Source of the DNA: Ravibacter sp964562455
GTDB lineage: Bacteria; Bacteroidota; Bacteroidia; Cytophagales; Spirosomataceae
Direction of reading: 5' to 3'
Assembly (NCBI GenBank): GCA_964562455.1
Contig: CAZLTN010000011.1
Location: 30,585-94,584 of the forward strand
DNA: 64,000 bases
The notes under the pieces were generated by a model that searched no databases, was not told where the DNA came from, and worked only from the letters and a program-made list of their open reading frames with translations. Positions 43,866 through 52,829 of this stretch are shown here, piece by piece. The stretch's first letter is position 1, and the number at the start of each line of letters is the position of its first letter. The position numbers and the translations under genes were made by a program.

Positions 43866-45101
43866 TCAATCCCTCTTCACCGGCCTCAGCGTAAACAAAA
43901 GAACCGCACATATCAGCATAATTACAGATGCGGTCTGGAAAATATAGCCCAGTTCTATATCGGCGTCACGCAGACTTCCTCCGGCATAAAGGCCGATTCC
44001 ACCGACAATACAACTGCACATGTTCAATACACCGTAGCCGGTGGCGCGGTAACGCTGATCGGCAATCATACAGAGGATGGGCATCATATTGGCATCGGTG
44101 AACGCTTTCGTAAGGCCGTACACCATAAATCCCCCTACTGCTACCGTTACGAGCACCGAATTGCTGGCCAGGAAAACAGCCGGCGCAGCCAGGCACATAC
44201 CTATAGCCGGCACCAGGATCCGGGCCCGGGGATTGATCCTGCTCCACCTGTCGGCAAGGATTCCTCCCACCAGCACGCCCAGCATGGCCATCGTATTGAT
44301 GTAGCCCGTAGCATAAAGCCCGGCCACACCCTGGGTAAGCTCCAGGCGTTCTTTGTAAAAAGTGGGCAGCCAGCCGACAATCAGCCAGGAGACCACACCC
44401 AGAAGCCCCCAGAAAGCCAGCACCCGCAGAAACCCGGGCTGGCTGAACAGGTTAGCCAGAGCTTCCCGGAAACCGATACCCGGCTTACTACTGCCGGAAC
44501 CAGGTTCCCGCTCACCGGCAGGTGCATCCCTGAGGCTGAACGCAAGTATAAATGCATATCCTATCCCAATCACTCCGAACAGGCTGAAGGCATAGCTCCA
44601 GTCGTGCCTCTCTGCAAGGCTTCCCCCTATAAAACCGAGGCTTTGTCCCAGCCCCACTCCCATCATATGAATACCGGTAGCGAGCGAACGTGTCGGCCCC
44701 CGGTGGTAGTCTGCGATGAGCGCGAGCGCAGCCGGCATGTAACAAGCCTCACTGACTCCCATCAGCGCCCTGGTCGCGAGCAGTTCTCCGTAGCTGCCTG
44801 CATGAGCGGTGAGCCAGGTAACTGCCGACCAGACAAACAGGCTGACAATGATGACACTGCTCCTTTTAAAGCGATCGGCGAGAAACCCGCCCAGCGGGCT
44901 CAGAATACCATATACCCACAGGAACACGGACGACAACAATCCGAACTGAGCGTCGGTCATCGGCATTGCTTCCATGATCGACCCACGCATTGTGGTGATC
45001 ATGATGCGATCGAGGTAATTAAGACAGCCTACCACGCAGAGCATGGCCAGTACCAGCCATGCCCTTGCCGGAGGTCTTGAAATTGCTTCGGTGTTGCTCA
45101 C
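43866..45101 (-). CDS. MFS transporter, sugar-acid/anion type
   Basis: About 411 residues with twelve hydrophobic segments. The first (WLVLAMLCVVGCLNYLDRIM) carries the NYLDR motif common in the anion:cation symporter branch, which moves hexuronates, sialate and similar acids. The loop signature GFLADRFKRSSVI lies between helices 2 and 3, and GGILADRWSRINPRARI in the second half. GTG at 45101 was preferred because an ATG at 45161 overlaps SusD by 38 bases. As last gene of the operon with SusCD and a lyase, it probably carries the released acid across the inner membrane. Sialic acid is a good guess, but other ulosonic or uronic acids fit too. Confidence 0.9.
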   Translation of the reverse strand: MSNTEAISRPPARAWLVLAMLCVVGCLNYLDRIMITTMRGSIMEAMPMTDAQFGLLSSVFLWVYGILSPLGGFLADRFKRSSVIIVSLFVWSAVTWLTAHAGSYGELLATRALMGVSEACYMPAALALIADYHRGPTRSLATGIHMMGVGLGQSLGFIGGSLAERHDWSYAFSLFGVIGIGYAFILAFSLRDAPAGEREPGSGSSKPGIGFREALANLFSQPGFLRVLAFWGLLGVVSWLIVGWLPTFYKERLELTQGVAGLYATGYINTMAMLGVLVGGILADRWSRINPRARILVPAIGMCLAAPAVFLASNSVLVTVAVGGFMVYGLTKAFTDANMMPILCMIADQRYRATGYGVLNMCSCIVGGIGLYAGGSLRDADIELGYIFQTASVIMLICAVLLFTLRPVKRD

Positions 45102-45123
45102 GCAGGAACCTGTTTGATACCGC

Positions 45124-46602
45124 CTAATATCCCGGGTTTTGTCCGATATGCGGGGTGACATCCCTTACCGGCTGTGGTATGGGATAGAGATACTGATCCC
45201 TGCTTTTAATGTTTGCGCTCATGCCGTATTTCCCAAGAAAAGCCTTCATCACATCGAGGGCGCGGTCTGTGCGTACCAGGTCGAACCATCTGAGGTTTTC
45301 GAAGCACAGCTCATACCTTCTTTCTTCTTCCATCCATAGCCTGTAAGCCTGCTGGTTAGGGACGTCAGCGACGGTTTTCGGCGCCAGCCCTGCTCTTTCC
45401 CTGACCTGGTTCAGTATTCGGAATGCCTCGCCGTCAGGGGAATACCCAAGCTCGTTAAGTGCTTCCGCATACATCATGAGCACGTCGGTATAGCTCAGCG
45501 CGATCCAGTCGATGTCCCAGTCGTTTACTCCTACAACCGGGCCGTTCTGGTACTTCCGGCAGGTAGGAAGCGTAGTGATGATCTCACCCGATTTATGCCT
45601 CCAGCTCATGAGGATTGCGACGTCTTTACGTTTATCTCCTTTCTCGAAGCTTCCTACAAGGTCTTCCGAAAGGAATAAATTCGAAGCCGATCCGCCAAAA
45701 GGTAAGCCTCCCTGGGCTACCGGTATCAACGCGATGTCGTTAGAGGCATTCCTGGTCGGGAAAGGGTTTCCGTTCCCGCTTGTGCCGGCTTTAAACTGGA
45801 TCGAGAATACCTGCTGCTTCCCGCCTTCATTTTCAAATTTATAGATGTCCTCGTAGCTATTGAAAAACGCGAACTGTCCCGAATCGATCACTTCTTTAAA
45901 GGTATCCCTCGCCAACTGCCATTCATTCTTCTTTAACGGGTACCCACTGCGAAAAAGATAAACCTTCCCGAGGTAACCTTTGGCCGCCCATTTGGTAGCG
46001 CGCCCTTTATTGGCATTGTCATGTACGGACGGAAGCATATCAGCCGCCGCTAGCAGGTCCTGGACGATCAGGTCATATACTTCCTCAATAGTTGACCTCC
46101 CGACTGTCCTGCTCTCCTCTATAGACAAAGGAGTTGTCACAACCGGTACTCCGCCGAACAGGCGTACCAGGTCAAAATAAAGCAAAGCCCTGGCAAACCT
46201 GCTTTCACCCTCGTATTGCTTCCGTTTCTCTTCCGGCATATTTACGCCAGCGATATTCTGTAATATCTGGTTGCAACGGTTAATATCGGTGTAGCACATT
46301 GACCATGTAGAGTTAAGCACCGGCAGCATAGGAGTTTCTTCGAACCTTGTAACAGGCCCATCGTCATAAGCCGTTCCCTGGAAGGTATTATCACTTCTTG
46401 ACTCCGTCAGCATGTAAGACGAAAGCGATGTCACCCATCGTGCCCGCATTCCGTTATAGAGCGCAACCGTGGCCTGTGCTATGTGGGTTTCAGTTTTATA
46501 AAACCCTTCGACGCTTTTGGAAGAGACCGGAACCAGGTCCAGTTGATTACACCCCGCCGCAAAACATGCCAGCAGTAGTGCAGCATATATTTTTGTTTTC
46601 AT
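45124..46602 (-). CDS. SusD/RagB-family nutrient-binding lipoprotein
   Basis: 492 residues. The lipobox LLACFAAGC gives a surface lipid anchor. The SusD fold is seen in LDLVPVSSKSVEGFYKTETH, in the FARALLYFDLVRLFGGVPVV helix region, and in the C-terminal MEEERRYELCFENLRWFDLV and YPIPQPVRDVTPHIGQNPGY motifs. It begins 6 bp after the SusC stop, so the two are co-translated. It should act as the substrate-binding lid of that transporter. Substrate inferred from the operon: a sialo- or ulosonate-containing glycan fragment. Confidence 0.95.
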   Translation of the reverse strand: MKTKIYAALLLACFAAGCNQLDLVPVSSKSVEGFYKTETHIAQATVALYNGMRARWVTSLSSYMLTESRSDNTFQGTAYDDGPVTRFEETPMLPVLNSTWSMCYTDINRCNQILQNIAGVNMPEEKRKQYEGESRFARALLYFDLVRLFGGVPVVTTPLSIEESRTVGRSTIEEVYDLIVQDLLAAADMLPSVHDNANKGRATKWAAKGYLGKVYLFRSGYPLKKNEWQLARDTFKEVIDSGQFAFFNSYEDIYKFENEGGKQQVFSIQFKAGTSGNGNPFPTRNASNDIALIPVAQGGLPFGGSASNLFLSEDLVGSFEKGDKRKDVAILMSWRHKSGEIITTLPTCRKYQNGPVVGVNDWDIDWIALSYTDVLMMYAEALNELGYSPDGEAFRILNQVRERAGLAPKTVADVPNQQAYRLWMEEERRYELCFENLRWFDLVRTDRALDVMKAFLGKYGMSANIKSRDQYLYPIPQPVRDVTPHIGQNPGY

Positions 46603-46608
46603 TGCTGT

Positions 46609-49600
46609 TCAGAATTTAACATTTAATCCCAGTGTGTAGGTCCTTGCCAAAGGATAAGTGGCATCGTAGTCTACCCCGGGGCGGGTATTGGTGTTTGAGA
46701 AGCTCCCGGTCTGGGGATTTTTATTGTAATGGTCGTGCATCCATACATTGTCGACGCTGGCATAGATCCGCAAACCGGAAATAGCGGGGATCTTTTCCAA
46801 TGTTTTCCCCGAAAGCTTGTATCCCAGCGATATGGTACGAAGCCGGACAAACTCCGCACTCCTCAGCCAGAAAGTGGAAGGGGTAGTCAGGTTGGCGGTT
46901 ACTGCCGCGCGGGGAACCCAACCATTTCCGGGGTCTTCCGGAGACCGCCATCTATCCCTCCAGTAACCGTCTACATTGCCCCGGGACTGGCCATGTTCGG
47001 CAATCGCACGGTTCAGAAGCTTATTTCCCCACTGGCCGTCGCCAAAAAGAGTCAGGTCAAAATCCTTATATGTGACCGTATGCTGCATTCCCCAGAAAAA
47101 CCTTGGGTGATTGTCCCCGATAATGGTCATATCGTCTTCGTTGATCACACCGTCGCCGTTGAGATCTTTGTATTTGATATCCCCTACATTCTGCACCTTA
47201 TAGTGCGGATGGGAATCAAGATCGTTTTTGTCCTTGAATATCCCTTCCTGCACAAAAGCATAATAGCTTCCGATGGGTTCGCCGATTTTGGTTATGGTAG
47301 TAAAATTACCCTCCGTTATATAGATCGGCGCTCCGCCCGGCCCCAGCTCGAGTACTTTATTGCGATTGTGTGAAATATTGAAAGACGAATTCCATTTGAC
47401 AGCACCAGTGGTGTTAGCGGTGCTCAGTTCCAGCTCAACTCCCGAATTTCGTATCGCACCGATATTCATCAGCGTCGAAGAAAACCCGGATACGGCAGGA
47501 ATCGGGACATTGAGCAACAGGTCCCGCGTGTCGGAAATGTAATAGTCCAGGGATACCCCTATGCGACCATTTGCCAGCCCGACATCAAGGCCGGTATCAA
47601 AAGTGTAGGTCCTCTCCCAGCCCAGCATCCTGTTGCTGAACGAGCCGGGTCCGAAGCCGGAAACCACACCCTGGCTGGCGCCCAGTACATAATTAAGCCC
47701 TGAAAGCGTTCCTATCGAGGCGTAATCCCCGATATTATTGTTTCCTGCTACCCCATAGCTGGCCCGCAGCTTCAGTTCGCTCACGGCTCTTACATCTTTC
47801 AGGAAGCCTTCTTCGGAAAGCCTCCATCCCGCAGATACAGCCGGGAACCATCCCCAACGGTTGTCGGCTCCGAAACGGGAGCTCCCGTCGCGCCTGATGC
47901 TGGCCGAAAACATATACCTGTCTTTCCAGGAAGCATTGACGCGCGTCAGGAACGACATAAGACGCCATTGTGTTTCGGTAGACGTTCCGCTGTTTAAGAT
48001 AGTGCCTACATTCAAAGTCGTGATTTCATCGTCGGGGAACCCGCTCTTTTCCAGGAAGTTGCTGAGCAGCTTATCTTCCTGGTATGTAAAGCCTGCCAAT
48101 GCATTCAGCGTCCAGTCTTCTTTTGCAAGATCGTAAGAAAGCGTATTTTCGTTCAGTATATTCTGCCGGGCCGTCGCGCCGGTCGTACCTCTGTGCCCCC
48201 TTCCCCGGTTAATATTGTCCGGTATGAAGTATTGGGTGTAGTTATTATTGTAATCCCCGCCGAAGGACGTACGGAATTTCAGGTTTTCTGCCAGCCGGAC
48301 AACCGCGTAAAGGTTCGCCCTAAGGTTGATATTGTCTATTTTATTAGTCAGCTCGGAAGCATATACGAGAGGGTTCAGATAGAAAGCGGCATGGTAAGGA
48401 TAAAACCCTCCTCTTTGCGTCTGCTGATCGATGCCTACAATGGGAGCTACCCGTGTGGACCTGCTCACAGGTCCGCCGTTGCTGTCTCCTTCAGAGTCAT
48501 TCTTTTTCATTGAGGTCGCCGAAAGGTTCAGGCCGATGTTCACGTTCCTTCCCAGTTTGGTTTCCACGTTGGCGCGGAACGCCAGGCGCTTGTAGTCAGA
48601 GCCGATAATGATCCCTTTCTGGTCAAAATAATTTCCCGAAATAAAGTAGCTGACGGACTCATTCGCACCCGAGGCCGACAGTTGGTAATTCTGCACCGGC
48701 GCCGATCTTGAAATCAGGTCCTGCCAGTCGTGATCCGGGAAAGATTTCGGGTCGGTAAGCCACAGCGGGTCAATCCAGTAGTTGGCGTTGGTCCTCACCG
48801 AGTTCGGGTCGTCCGCCTTTCCTCCCTGCAGCATCCAGGTGTTGTTCCGCTCTTCGATGGCAAATTCTATATATTCGTCACGGTTGAGCACATCTACTTT
48901 ACTGAACCTTTCCTGGATGCCGTAATAGGTGTCCAGTTGCAGAAGGGGCTTGCCGCTCTTTCCCGATTTGGTGGTAATGAGCACTACTCCGTTCGAGCCC
49001 CTGGATCCATAGATGGCGGCAGAGGCAGCGTCTTTCAGTACCTCTATCGACTCGATGTCGCTGGGATTGATATTATCGAGCCCACTGTTGATCGGGTAAC
49101 CGTCCACGACATACAAAGGCGCCGTAGAATTATTGATAGAGCCCACTCCTCTCACTTTAACGGCCAGGCCCCTGCCTGGAGCGCCGCTGACTTCCTGTAC
49201 CTGCACACCGGCAAGCTTGCCTGCCATTGCATAGTCAATCCTGCTGATGGGCCGCTCATCGATGTCAGAAGCTTTTACCTTCGAAATAGCGCTTGTAACC
49301 TGGGTACTCTTCTGCGTTCCGTAGCCGATCACCGTCAGCTCTCCCAGGCTCCTGGTATCTTCGCTCATCATGATATCGAGCGTAGTGCGGTTGCCTGCGG
49401 GAATTTCCTGCGTAACAAACCCGATAAAGGAGAAGATGAGCACCGCATTTTCGGAAATATTCAGACTAAAGCTCCCTTTGGCGTCAGTTACCGTACCGTT
49501 GGTGGTACCTTTTTCTACAATGTTTACACCGGGGAGCGGTTCGCTGCTCTCCGCGTTAACCACTCTTCCGGTTATTTCTCTCTGGTTCAGGGAGACGGAA

Positions 49601-49725
49601 ACCGGTATTTCCGCCCGGCCTCCAGTAGTTGCCGTTTGGAACAGGCAGGCCAGTAAGGCAATCCCGATGGCTTTCGGCAGGCGCAAATCAAGCCTGCCGG
49701 TAGCAGCCGGTATCGTTTTTTTCAT
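46609..49725 (-). CDS. SusC/RagA-family TonB-dependent transporter without STN domain
   Basis: 1038 residues. A signal peptide (AIGIALLACLFQTATTGGRA) leads directly into the CarboxypepD_reg-like domain (ITGRVVNAESSEPLPGVNIV), the TonB-box region (LGELTVIGYGTQKSTQVTSA), the plug (VKVRGVGSINNSTAPLYVVD) and the barrel, which ends ARTYTLGLNVKF. Unlike the SusC at 23816, it has no STN domain, so it is not expected to signal through FecR; the GntR regulator of this operon probably controls it. It pairs with the SusD 6 bp downstream. Its 114-bp leader holds a hairpin and a possible antisense promoter. Confidence 0.96.
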   Translation of the reverse strand: MKKTIPAATGRLDLRLPKAIGIALLACLFQTATTGGRAEIPVSVSLNQREITGRVVNAESSEPLPGVNIVEKGTTNGTVTDAKGSFSLNISENAVLIFSFIGFVTQEIPAGNRTTLDIMMSEDTRSLGELTVIGYGTQKSTQVTSAISKVKASDIDERPISRIDYAMAGKLAGVQVQEVSGAPGRGLAVKVRGVGSINNSTAPLYVVDGYPINSGLDNINPSDIESIEVLKDAASAAIYGSRGSNGVVLITTKSGKSGKPLLQLDTYYGIQERFSKVDVLNRDEYIEFAIEERNNTWMLQGGKADDPNSVRTNANYWIDPLWLTDPKSFPDHDWQDLISRSAPVQNYQLSASGANESVSYFISGNYFDQKGIIIGSDYKRLAFRANVETKLGRNVNIGLNLSATSMKKNDSEGDSNGGPVSRSTRVAPIVGIDQQTQRGGFYPYHAAFYLNPLVYASELTNKIDNINLRANLYAVVRLAENLKFRTSFGGDYNNNYTQYFIPDNINRGRGHRGTTGATARQNILNENTLSYDLAKEDWTLNALAGFTYQEDKLLSNFLEKSGFPDDEITTLNVGTILNSGTSTETQWRLMSFLTRVNASWKDRYMFSASIRRDGSSRFGADNRWGWFPAVSAGWRLSEEGFLKDVRAVSELKLRASYGVAGNNNIGDYASIGTLSGLNYVLGASQGVVSGFGPGSFSNRMLGWERTYTFDTGLDVGLANGRIGVSLDYYISDTRDLLLNVPIPAVSGFSSTLMNIGAIRNSGVELELSTANTTGAVKWNSSFNISHNRNKVLELGPGGAPIYITEGNFTTITKIGEPIGSYYAFVQEGIFKDKNDLDSHPHYKVQNVGDIKYKDLNGDGVINEDDMTIIGDNHPRFFWGMQHTVTYKDFDLTLFGDGQWGNKLLNRAIAEHGQSRGNVDGYWRDRWRSPEDPGNGWVPRAAVTANLTTPSTFWLRSAEFVRLRTISLGYKLSGKTLEKIPAISGLRIYASVDNVWMHDHYNKNPQTGSFSNTNTRPGVDYDATYPLARTYTLGLNVKF

Positions 49726-49738
49726 AATTTTGGCGGTT

Positions 49739-49806
49739 AGTAAATTTAAAACTTCGTTCCAGGGGTTTTAATGGAGGAGCTGTTGACGCAGCTCCTTTTC
49801 TTTTTG
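49739..49806 (+). ncRNA. Possible short antisense RNA over the SusC leader
   Basis: A perfect plus-strand TAnnTTTG box (49725-49732) begins at the base opposite the A of the SusC start codon. A terminator-like hairpin follows (49776-49795, arms GGAGCTG / CAGCTCC) with the T-rich tract TTTTCTTTTTG. No plus-strand gene is present, so this terminator serves no annotated gene. It would end a transcript of about 65-70 bases antisense to the SusC leader, as at 27177-27300. A -33 box was not seen. Confidence 0.4.
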
Positions 49807-49839
49807 TTTATATCTCCCGCCGGCCGGGCAGCAGAAAAA

Positions 49840-50898
49840 TCACAACTTTGGCTCCAGGCTTTTCATAGGGATCTCTACTATGTAAATAGACGATTTTCCC
49901 TCATGTGAAGAATAATAGGAAACCCATAGCTTGTCATCACGGATTACCAGTCCGGGGTAGCTGTTGTCGCCGGAGCTGGGGAAGCTGACAAGCTCTTTGA
50001 AATTCCCTTCAGGCGTACCGGCAAACAGAGCGGTGTAGATACCCGGAGTGTAGACGCGTGTACCGGCAATGATCTTTCCATTGGGAGTAAAAATGAAATT
50101 GGGGCCGCCCAACCGGATATTCATTTTATTGTACTTCCAGTCTGTATAAGGTGCTTCGCTGACCGCCCATACGCCCATCTGATCGGCTGTTTCTCTCCTG
50201 ATCATTACATGCATCTTCCCGTCCGGTGCAAAACGTACCGTAGCTTCATTCGGGAAACCGTCAAGGTCGATTTTCGACACTTTTTCGAATTTTTTCCCGT
50301 CTTTCGTTTTAAGAAGGTACATGGCGGTCGGACCTTTTCTCTCCTCCGGCCCAATCTGGTAGTCCATCGTGTAGCCGGTCCCTTTATGCCAGGTCACCCG
50401 CCATAGCCAGTCACCCCACGACACAATGGAAGGATCGATCTGCACTTCTTCCGGTGCTGAGAAATTCCCGCCTTTCCTGTCCGAAAACGACACCTGCGGT
50501 TTCCGTCCTTCTATTTTTCCGCCACGGTAGATGGAGCCTCCCATGATCACCATTATCCTTCCTTTTGGGGTAATGGAGAGTTTCGGGTCGCGCAGGTCGA
50601 TTCCCTCTTTCCTGAGATCCGCGACGCTTGTCCAGTTCTGGCCGTCGGTCGAACGCAGGATCCTGACGGTACCGTCAACTCCCGGCACATGCCCCGATCC
50701 TTCCCGGAAAGAGCAATAAAAAGCCCCTTTGAAGTAGAGCAGATCTGTGAAAGCGCTATGCTGGGCACCATCCCATATCTTCCTGATCTGCATTCCTTCC
50801 GGCGTCTGCGCTGTCAGGCCGGTGAAGCTGAAAAACATCAATATCAGGAAACCTGAAAAAAAAGCTTTCTGTTGGTTTAGTTTTATCATGGGCGTCAT
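49840..50898 (-). CDS. Exported BNR/sialidase-fold protein
   Basis: 352 residues with a signal peptide (FFSGFLILMFFSFTGLTAQ). The repeat-rich beta-propeller pattern and an Asp-box-like stretch (RILRSTDGQNWTSV) point to the sialidase/BNR superfamily; SWGDWLWRVTWHKGTGYTMDYQ and PDGKMHVMIRRETADQMG are further blade segments. The FRIP motif of true GH33 sialidases is replaced by FREGS, so exo-sialidase activity should not be assumed. It may be another exo-hydrolase or a binding protein. Starts at 50898 or 50889 are both possible. It lies 9 bp after the HEAT lipoprotein gene in the GntR-to-MFS operon. Confidence 0.8.
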   Translation of the reverse strand: MTPMIKLNQQKAFFSGFLILMFFSFTGLTAQTPEGMQIRKIWDGAQHSAFTDLLYFKGAFYCSFREGSGHVPGVDGTVRILRSTDGQNWTSVADLRKEGIDLRDPKLSITPKGRIMVIMGGSIYRGGKIEGRKPQVSFSDRKGGNFSAPEEVQIDPSIVSWGDWLWRVTWHKGTGYTMDYQIGPEERKGPTAMYLLKTKDGKKFEKVSKIDLDGFPNEATVRFAPDGKMHVMIRRETADQMGVWAVSEAPYTDWKYNKMNIRLGGPNFIFTPNGKIIAGTRVYTPGIYTALFAGTPEGNFKELVSFPSSGDNSYPGLVIRDDKLWVSYYSSHEGKSSIYIVEIPMKSLEPKL

Positions 50899-50907
50899 TT
50901 ATTTGAG

Positions 50908-51849
50908 TTATTTCTTTCTGATTCTCTTTTCAAGAGCAAAAGCTGCAGCAATTTTTACATCCTGGTTAGCAGGCCCTGATTCTCCGGCCACAATAGCACT
51001 GCTTTCGGAGACCGGGTTTTCAAGATTGAAAATCCGTAGCAGCAGCGCTTCGTCTTCTTTGTCGCTCCGGTCGGCAAGCGCCTTGCATAGTTCTATCCTG
51101 GCCGGCTTTCCCGGCATTTCAGCCATGCTGTACAACCGCAGTTTCAGCCGTCCTACATCGTCCCCTGGGTTGTCCTGTATGAATCCCGCATGGAGCAGGT
51201 AAGGAAGGACATCCGAGCCTTCTTCCTCAGCATCCGCCGCAGCAACGAGGCGCCTTCTGTACTGTTCGGGCAGAGGTTTGAGAAAAGTAATCGCATAAGC
51301 GGCTGTCCTCCTTTCAAGCGACGATGTATCCTCGACCGCCTGCAGGAGCATATCGAAGTCAACTTCTGAAGCAGAATCGGCCGGCAGGGCCATCCCCCAC
51401 TTTACATAAGCCCCGAGGGCTCCGCCACCCGCCAGATCCTGCATAGTCAGGCTGCTGTCTGTCTTACTGAGCGGATAAGACAGCTTGGCAAGTGTTTCGG
51501 CAGCATGTATCCTGTCCAGGCCATTACGATCGAGATAGGATGCCAGAATTTTGTCGAGCCATATGTGTTGCTCTGCCTGTCCGGACAGGCGATATTTCAT
51601 ACGCCAGTAGCCGATTCTTTTCTGAGGTTCCGTTTCAAACCCGCGGCAGCTCTCTGCAAGACGCGAAGCTTCCTCCATATCGCCCAGGTCTATCAGGAAT
51701 TCGATCGCATGAACGCGAACCCAAAAGTCGTCAGATGTCGTACCTGCTTCCCTGATGGCCTCCAGGTACGGGCTTTCGCTACGGGAACTCTCGCGGTTTG
51801 TACAACCACAAAACAGCATAACCAAAGCAGGGATCAGAAGGTGTTTCAT
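50908..51849 (-). CDS. HEAT-like lipoprotein of unknown function
   Basis: 313 residues. The lipobox MLFCGC anchors it by lipid. The remainder is a series of amphipathic helices of about 30-35 residues (WVRVHAIEFLIDLGDMEEAS, RIHAAETLAKLSYPL, RRTAAYAITFLKPLP, ALLLRIFNLENPV) typical of HEAT/TPR-like solenoids. No enzyme motif is visible. It lies 17 bp after the aldolase and 9 bp before the BNR protein gene, so it belongs to that pathway and perhaps acts as a scaffold. It is the third exported HEAT-type protein in this window, after those at 10407 and 32963. Confidence 0.75.
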   Translation of the reverse strand: MKHLLIPALVMLFCGCTNRESSRSESPYLEAIREAGTTSDDFWVRVHAIEFLIDLGDMEEASRLAESCRGFETEPQKRIGYWRMKYRLSGQAEQHIWLDKILASYLDRNGLDRIHAAETLAKLSYPLSKTDSSLTMQDLAGGGALGAYVKWGMALPADSASEVDFDMLLQAVEDTSSLERRTAAYAITFLKPLPEQYRRRLVAAADAEEEGSDVLPYLLHAGFIQDNPGDDVGRLKLRLYSMAEMPGKPARIELCKALADRSDKEDEALLLRIFNLENPVSESSAIVAGESGPANQDVKIAAAFALEKRIRKK

Positions 51850-51866
51850 GGAAAACGAAGTGTATA

Positions 51867-52811
51867 TTACGCCGACTGAACCGTTTCATAGTGCCCCGTC
51901 AGCAATCCAAAAAGCCCTGCTACTCTCAGCTCCTCTTCCAGCGACTGCAGTTCTTTATTGCTCAGATTCCGCAGCGGCGTCCGGCAGGGGCCGCAGTCTA
52001 TCCCGGCAAGCTTCAGTATTGCCTTCCCGCCAACAATGGCATTTACGTATTTCAGCATAATTTCCACCAGCCTGATAGAAACCCTCTGGTGCCGGCGGGC
52101 TGCCTCCAGGTCATTCTGCTCATAGGCATCAATGATGGCAGTATAAACTTCCGGTGCAAAATTGTACGTGGTCCCTATCCCTCCCTTAACACCGAGCACG
52201 AGGCCGTTTAAAAGTATCTCGTCATGACCGTGAAGAACGTCGAAACGGCCGCCTTCCAGGGCGATACACTGGTGCATATCCATAAAATCGGTATGGGTAT
52301 ATTTGACCCCCGCCAGGTTGGGGATCAGCAAGCTTCCTTTCTGGAGCAGCTTGTGCACCTTCAGGTGCGCACCCGTAGCCACCGGAAGATGGTAATAGTA
52401 AAAAGGCACATCCGCAGCAGAGGCCGCTACCTGCCTGCAATAATCGGTCATCACGTCTACGTCCGATGTCGAAAGGAAAGGCGGGGCCATACACGATATC
52501 GCATCCACCCCTATCCCTGCGGCATGAGCGGCCAGTTCCTTGCTCATTTCCACACTCGTGCTCCCCACATGTACGATCAACCGGAGATCCTCACCCGCCT
52601 CCGCCTTCCAGGCTTCAGCCATTTTCTTTCTCTCAGGGTTACTCATCAAAACCCCCTCACCGGAGGACCCGTTCACAAACACGCCCGAAATTCCCCGGCG
52701 CCTGAGCATCGATGCATATTCCGGTATAATATCCGGATTAACGGATCCATCCTCGTTAAATGGCGTAAAAACCGCCGTAATCAAGCCTTCAAGCTTTTTG
52801 AAATGTTGCAT
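51867..52811 (-). CDS. N-acetylneuraminate-lyase-like aldolase (DapA superfamily)
   Basis: 314 residues, cytoplasmic. The class I aldolase barrel shows GLITAVFTPFNEDGSVN at the start, GSSGEGVLMSNPERKK as substrate carboxylate loop, the catalytic Tyr in PFYYYHLPVATG and the Schiff-base Lys in NLAGVKYTHTDFMDMHQC. The KYTHTDFMD context and the following GIGTTYNFAPEVY are closer to eukaryote-type sialate lyases than to dihydrodipicolinate synthases (judged from memory of those sequences). It would cleave sialic acid to N-acetylmannosamine and pyruvate. The FCD-type GntR gene 18 bp upstream and the transport genes downstream support an acid-sugar role. Another 2-keto-3-deoxy acid remains possible. 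Confidence 0.82.
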   Translation of the reverse strand: MQHFKKLEGLITAVFTPFNEDGSVNPDIIPEYASMLRRRGISGVFVNGSSGEGVLMSNPERKKMAEAWKAEAGEDLRLIVHVGSTSVEMSKELAAHAAGIGVDAISCMAPPFLSTSDVDVMTDYCRQVAASAADVPFYYYHLPVATGAHLKVHKLLQKGSLLIPNLAGVKYTHTDFMDMHQCIALEGGRFDVLHGHDEILLNGLVLGVKGGIGTTYNFAPEVYTAIIDAYEQNDLEAARRHQRVSIRLVEIMLKYVNAIVGGKAILKLAGIDCGPCRTPLRNLSNKELQSLEEELRVAGLFGLLTGHYETVQSA

Positions 52812-52829
52812 TTTCCAGTTATCTGATCG

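Noticed and set aside
49840..50898. True GH33 sialidase
   Set aside because: Only one Asp-box-like stretch is clear and the FRIP motif is replaced by FREGS, so only the fold-level call is kept.
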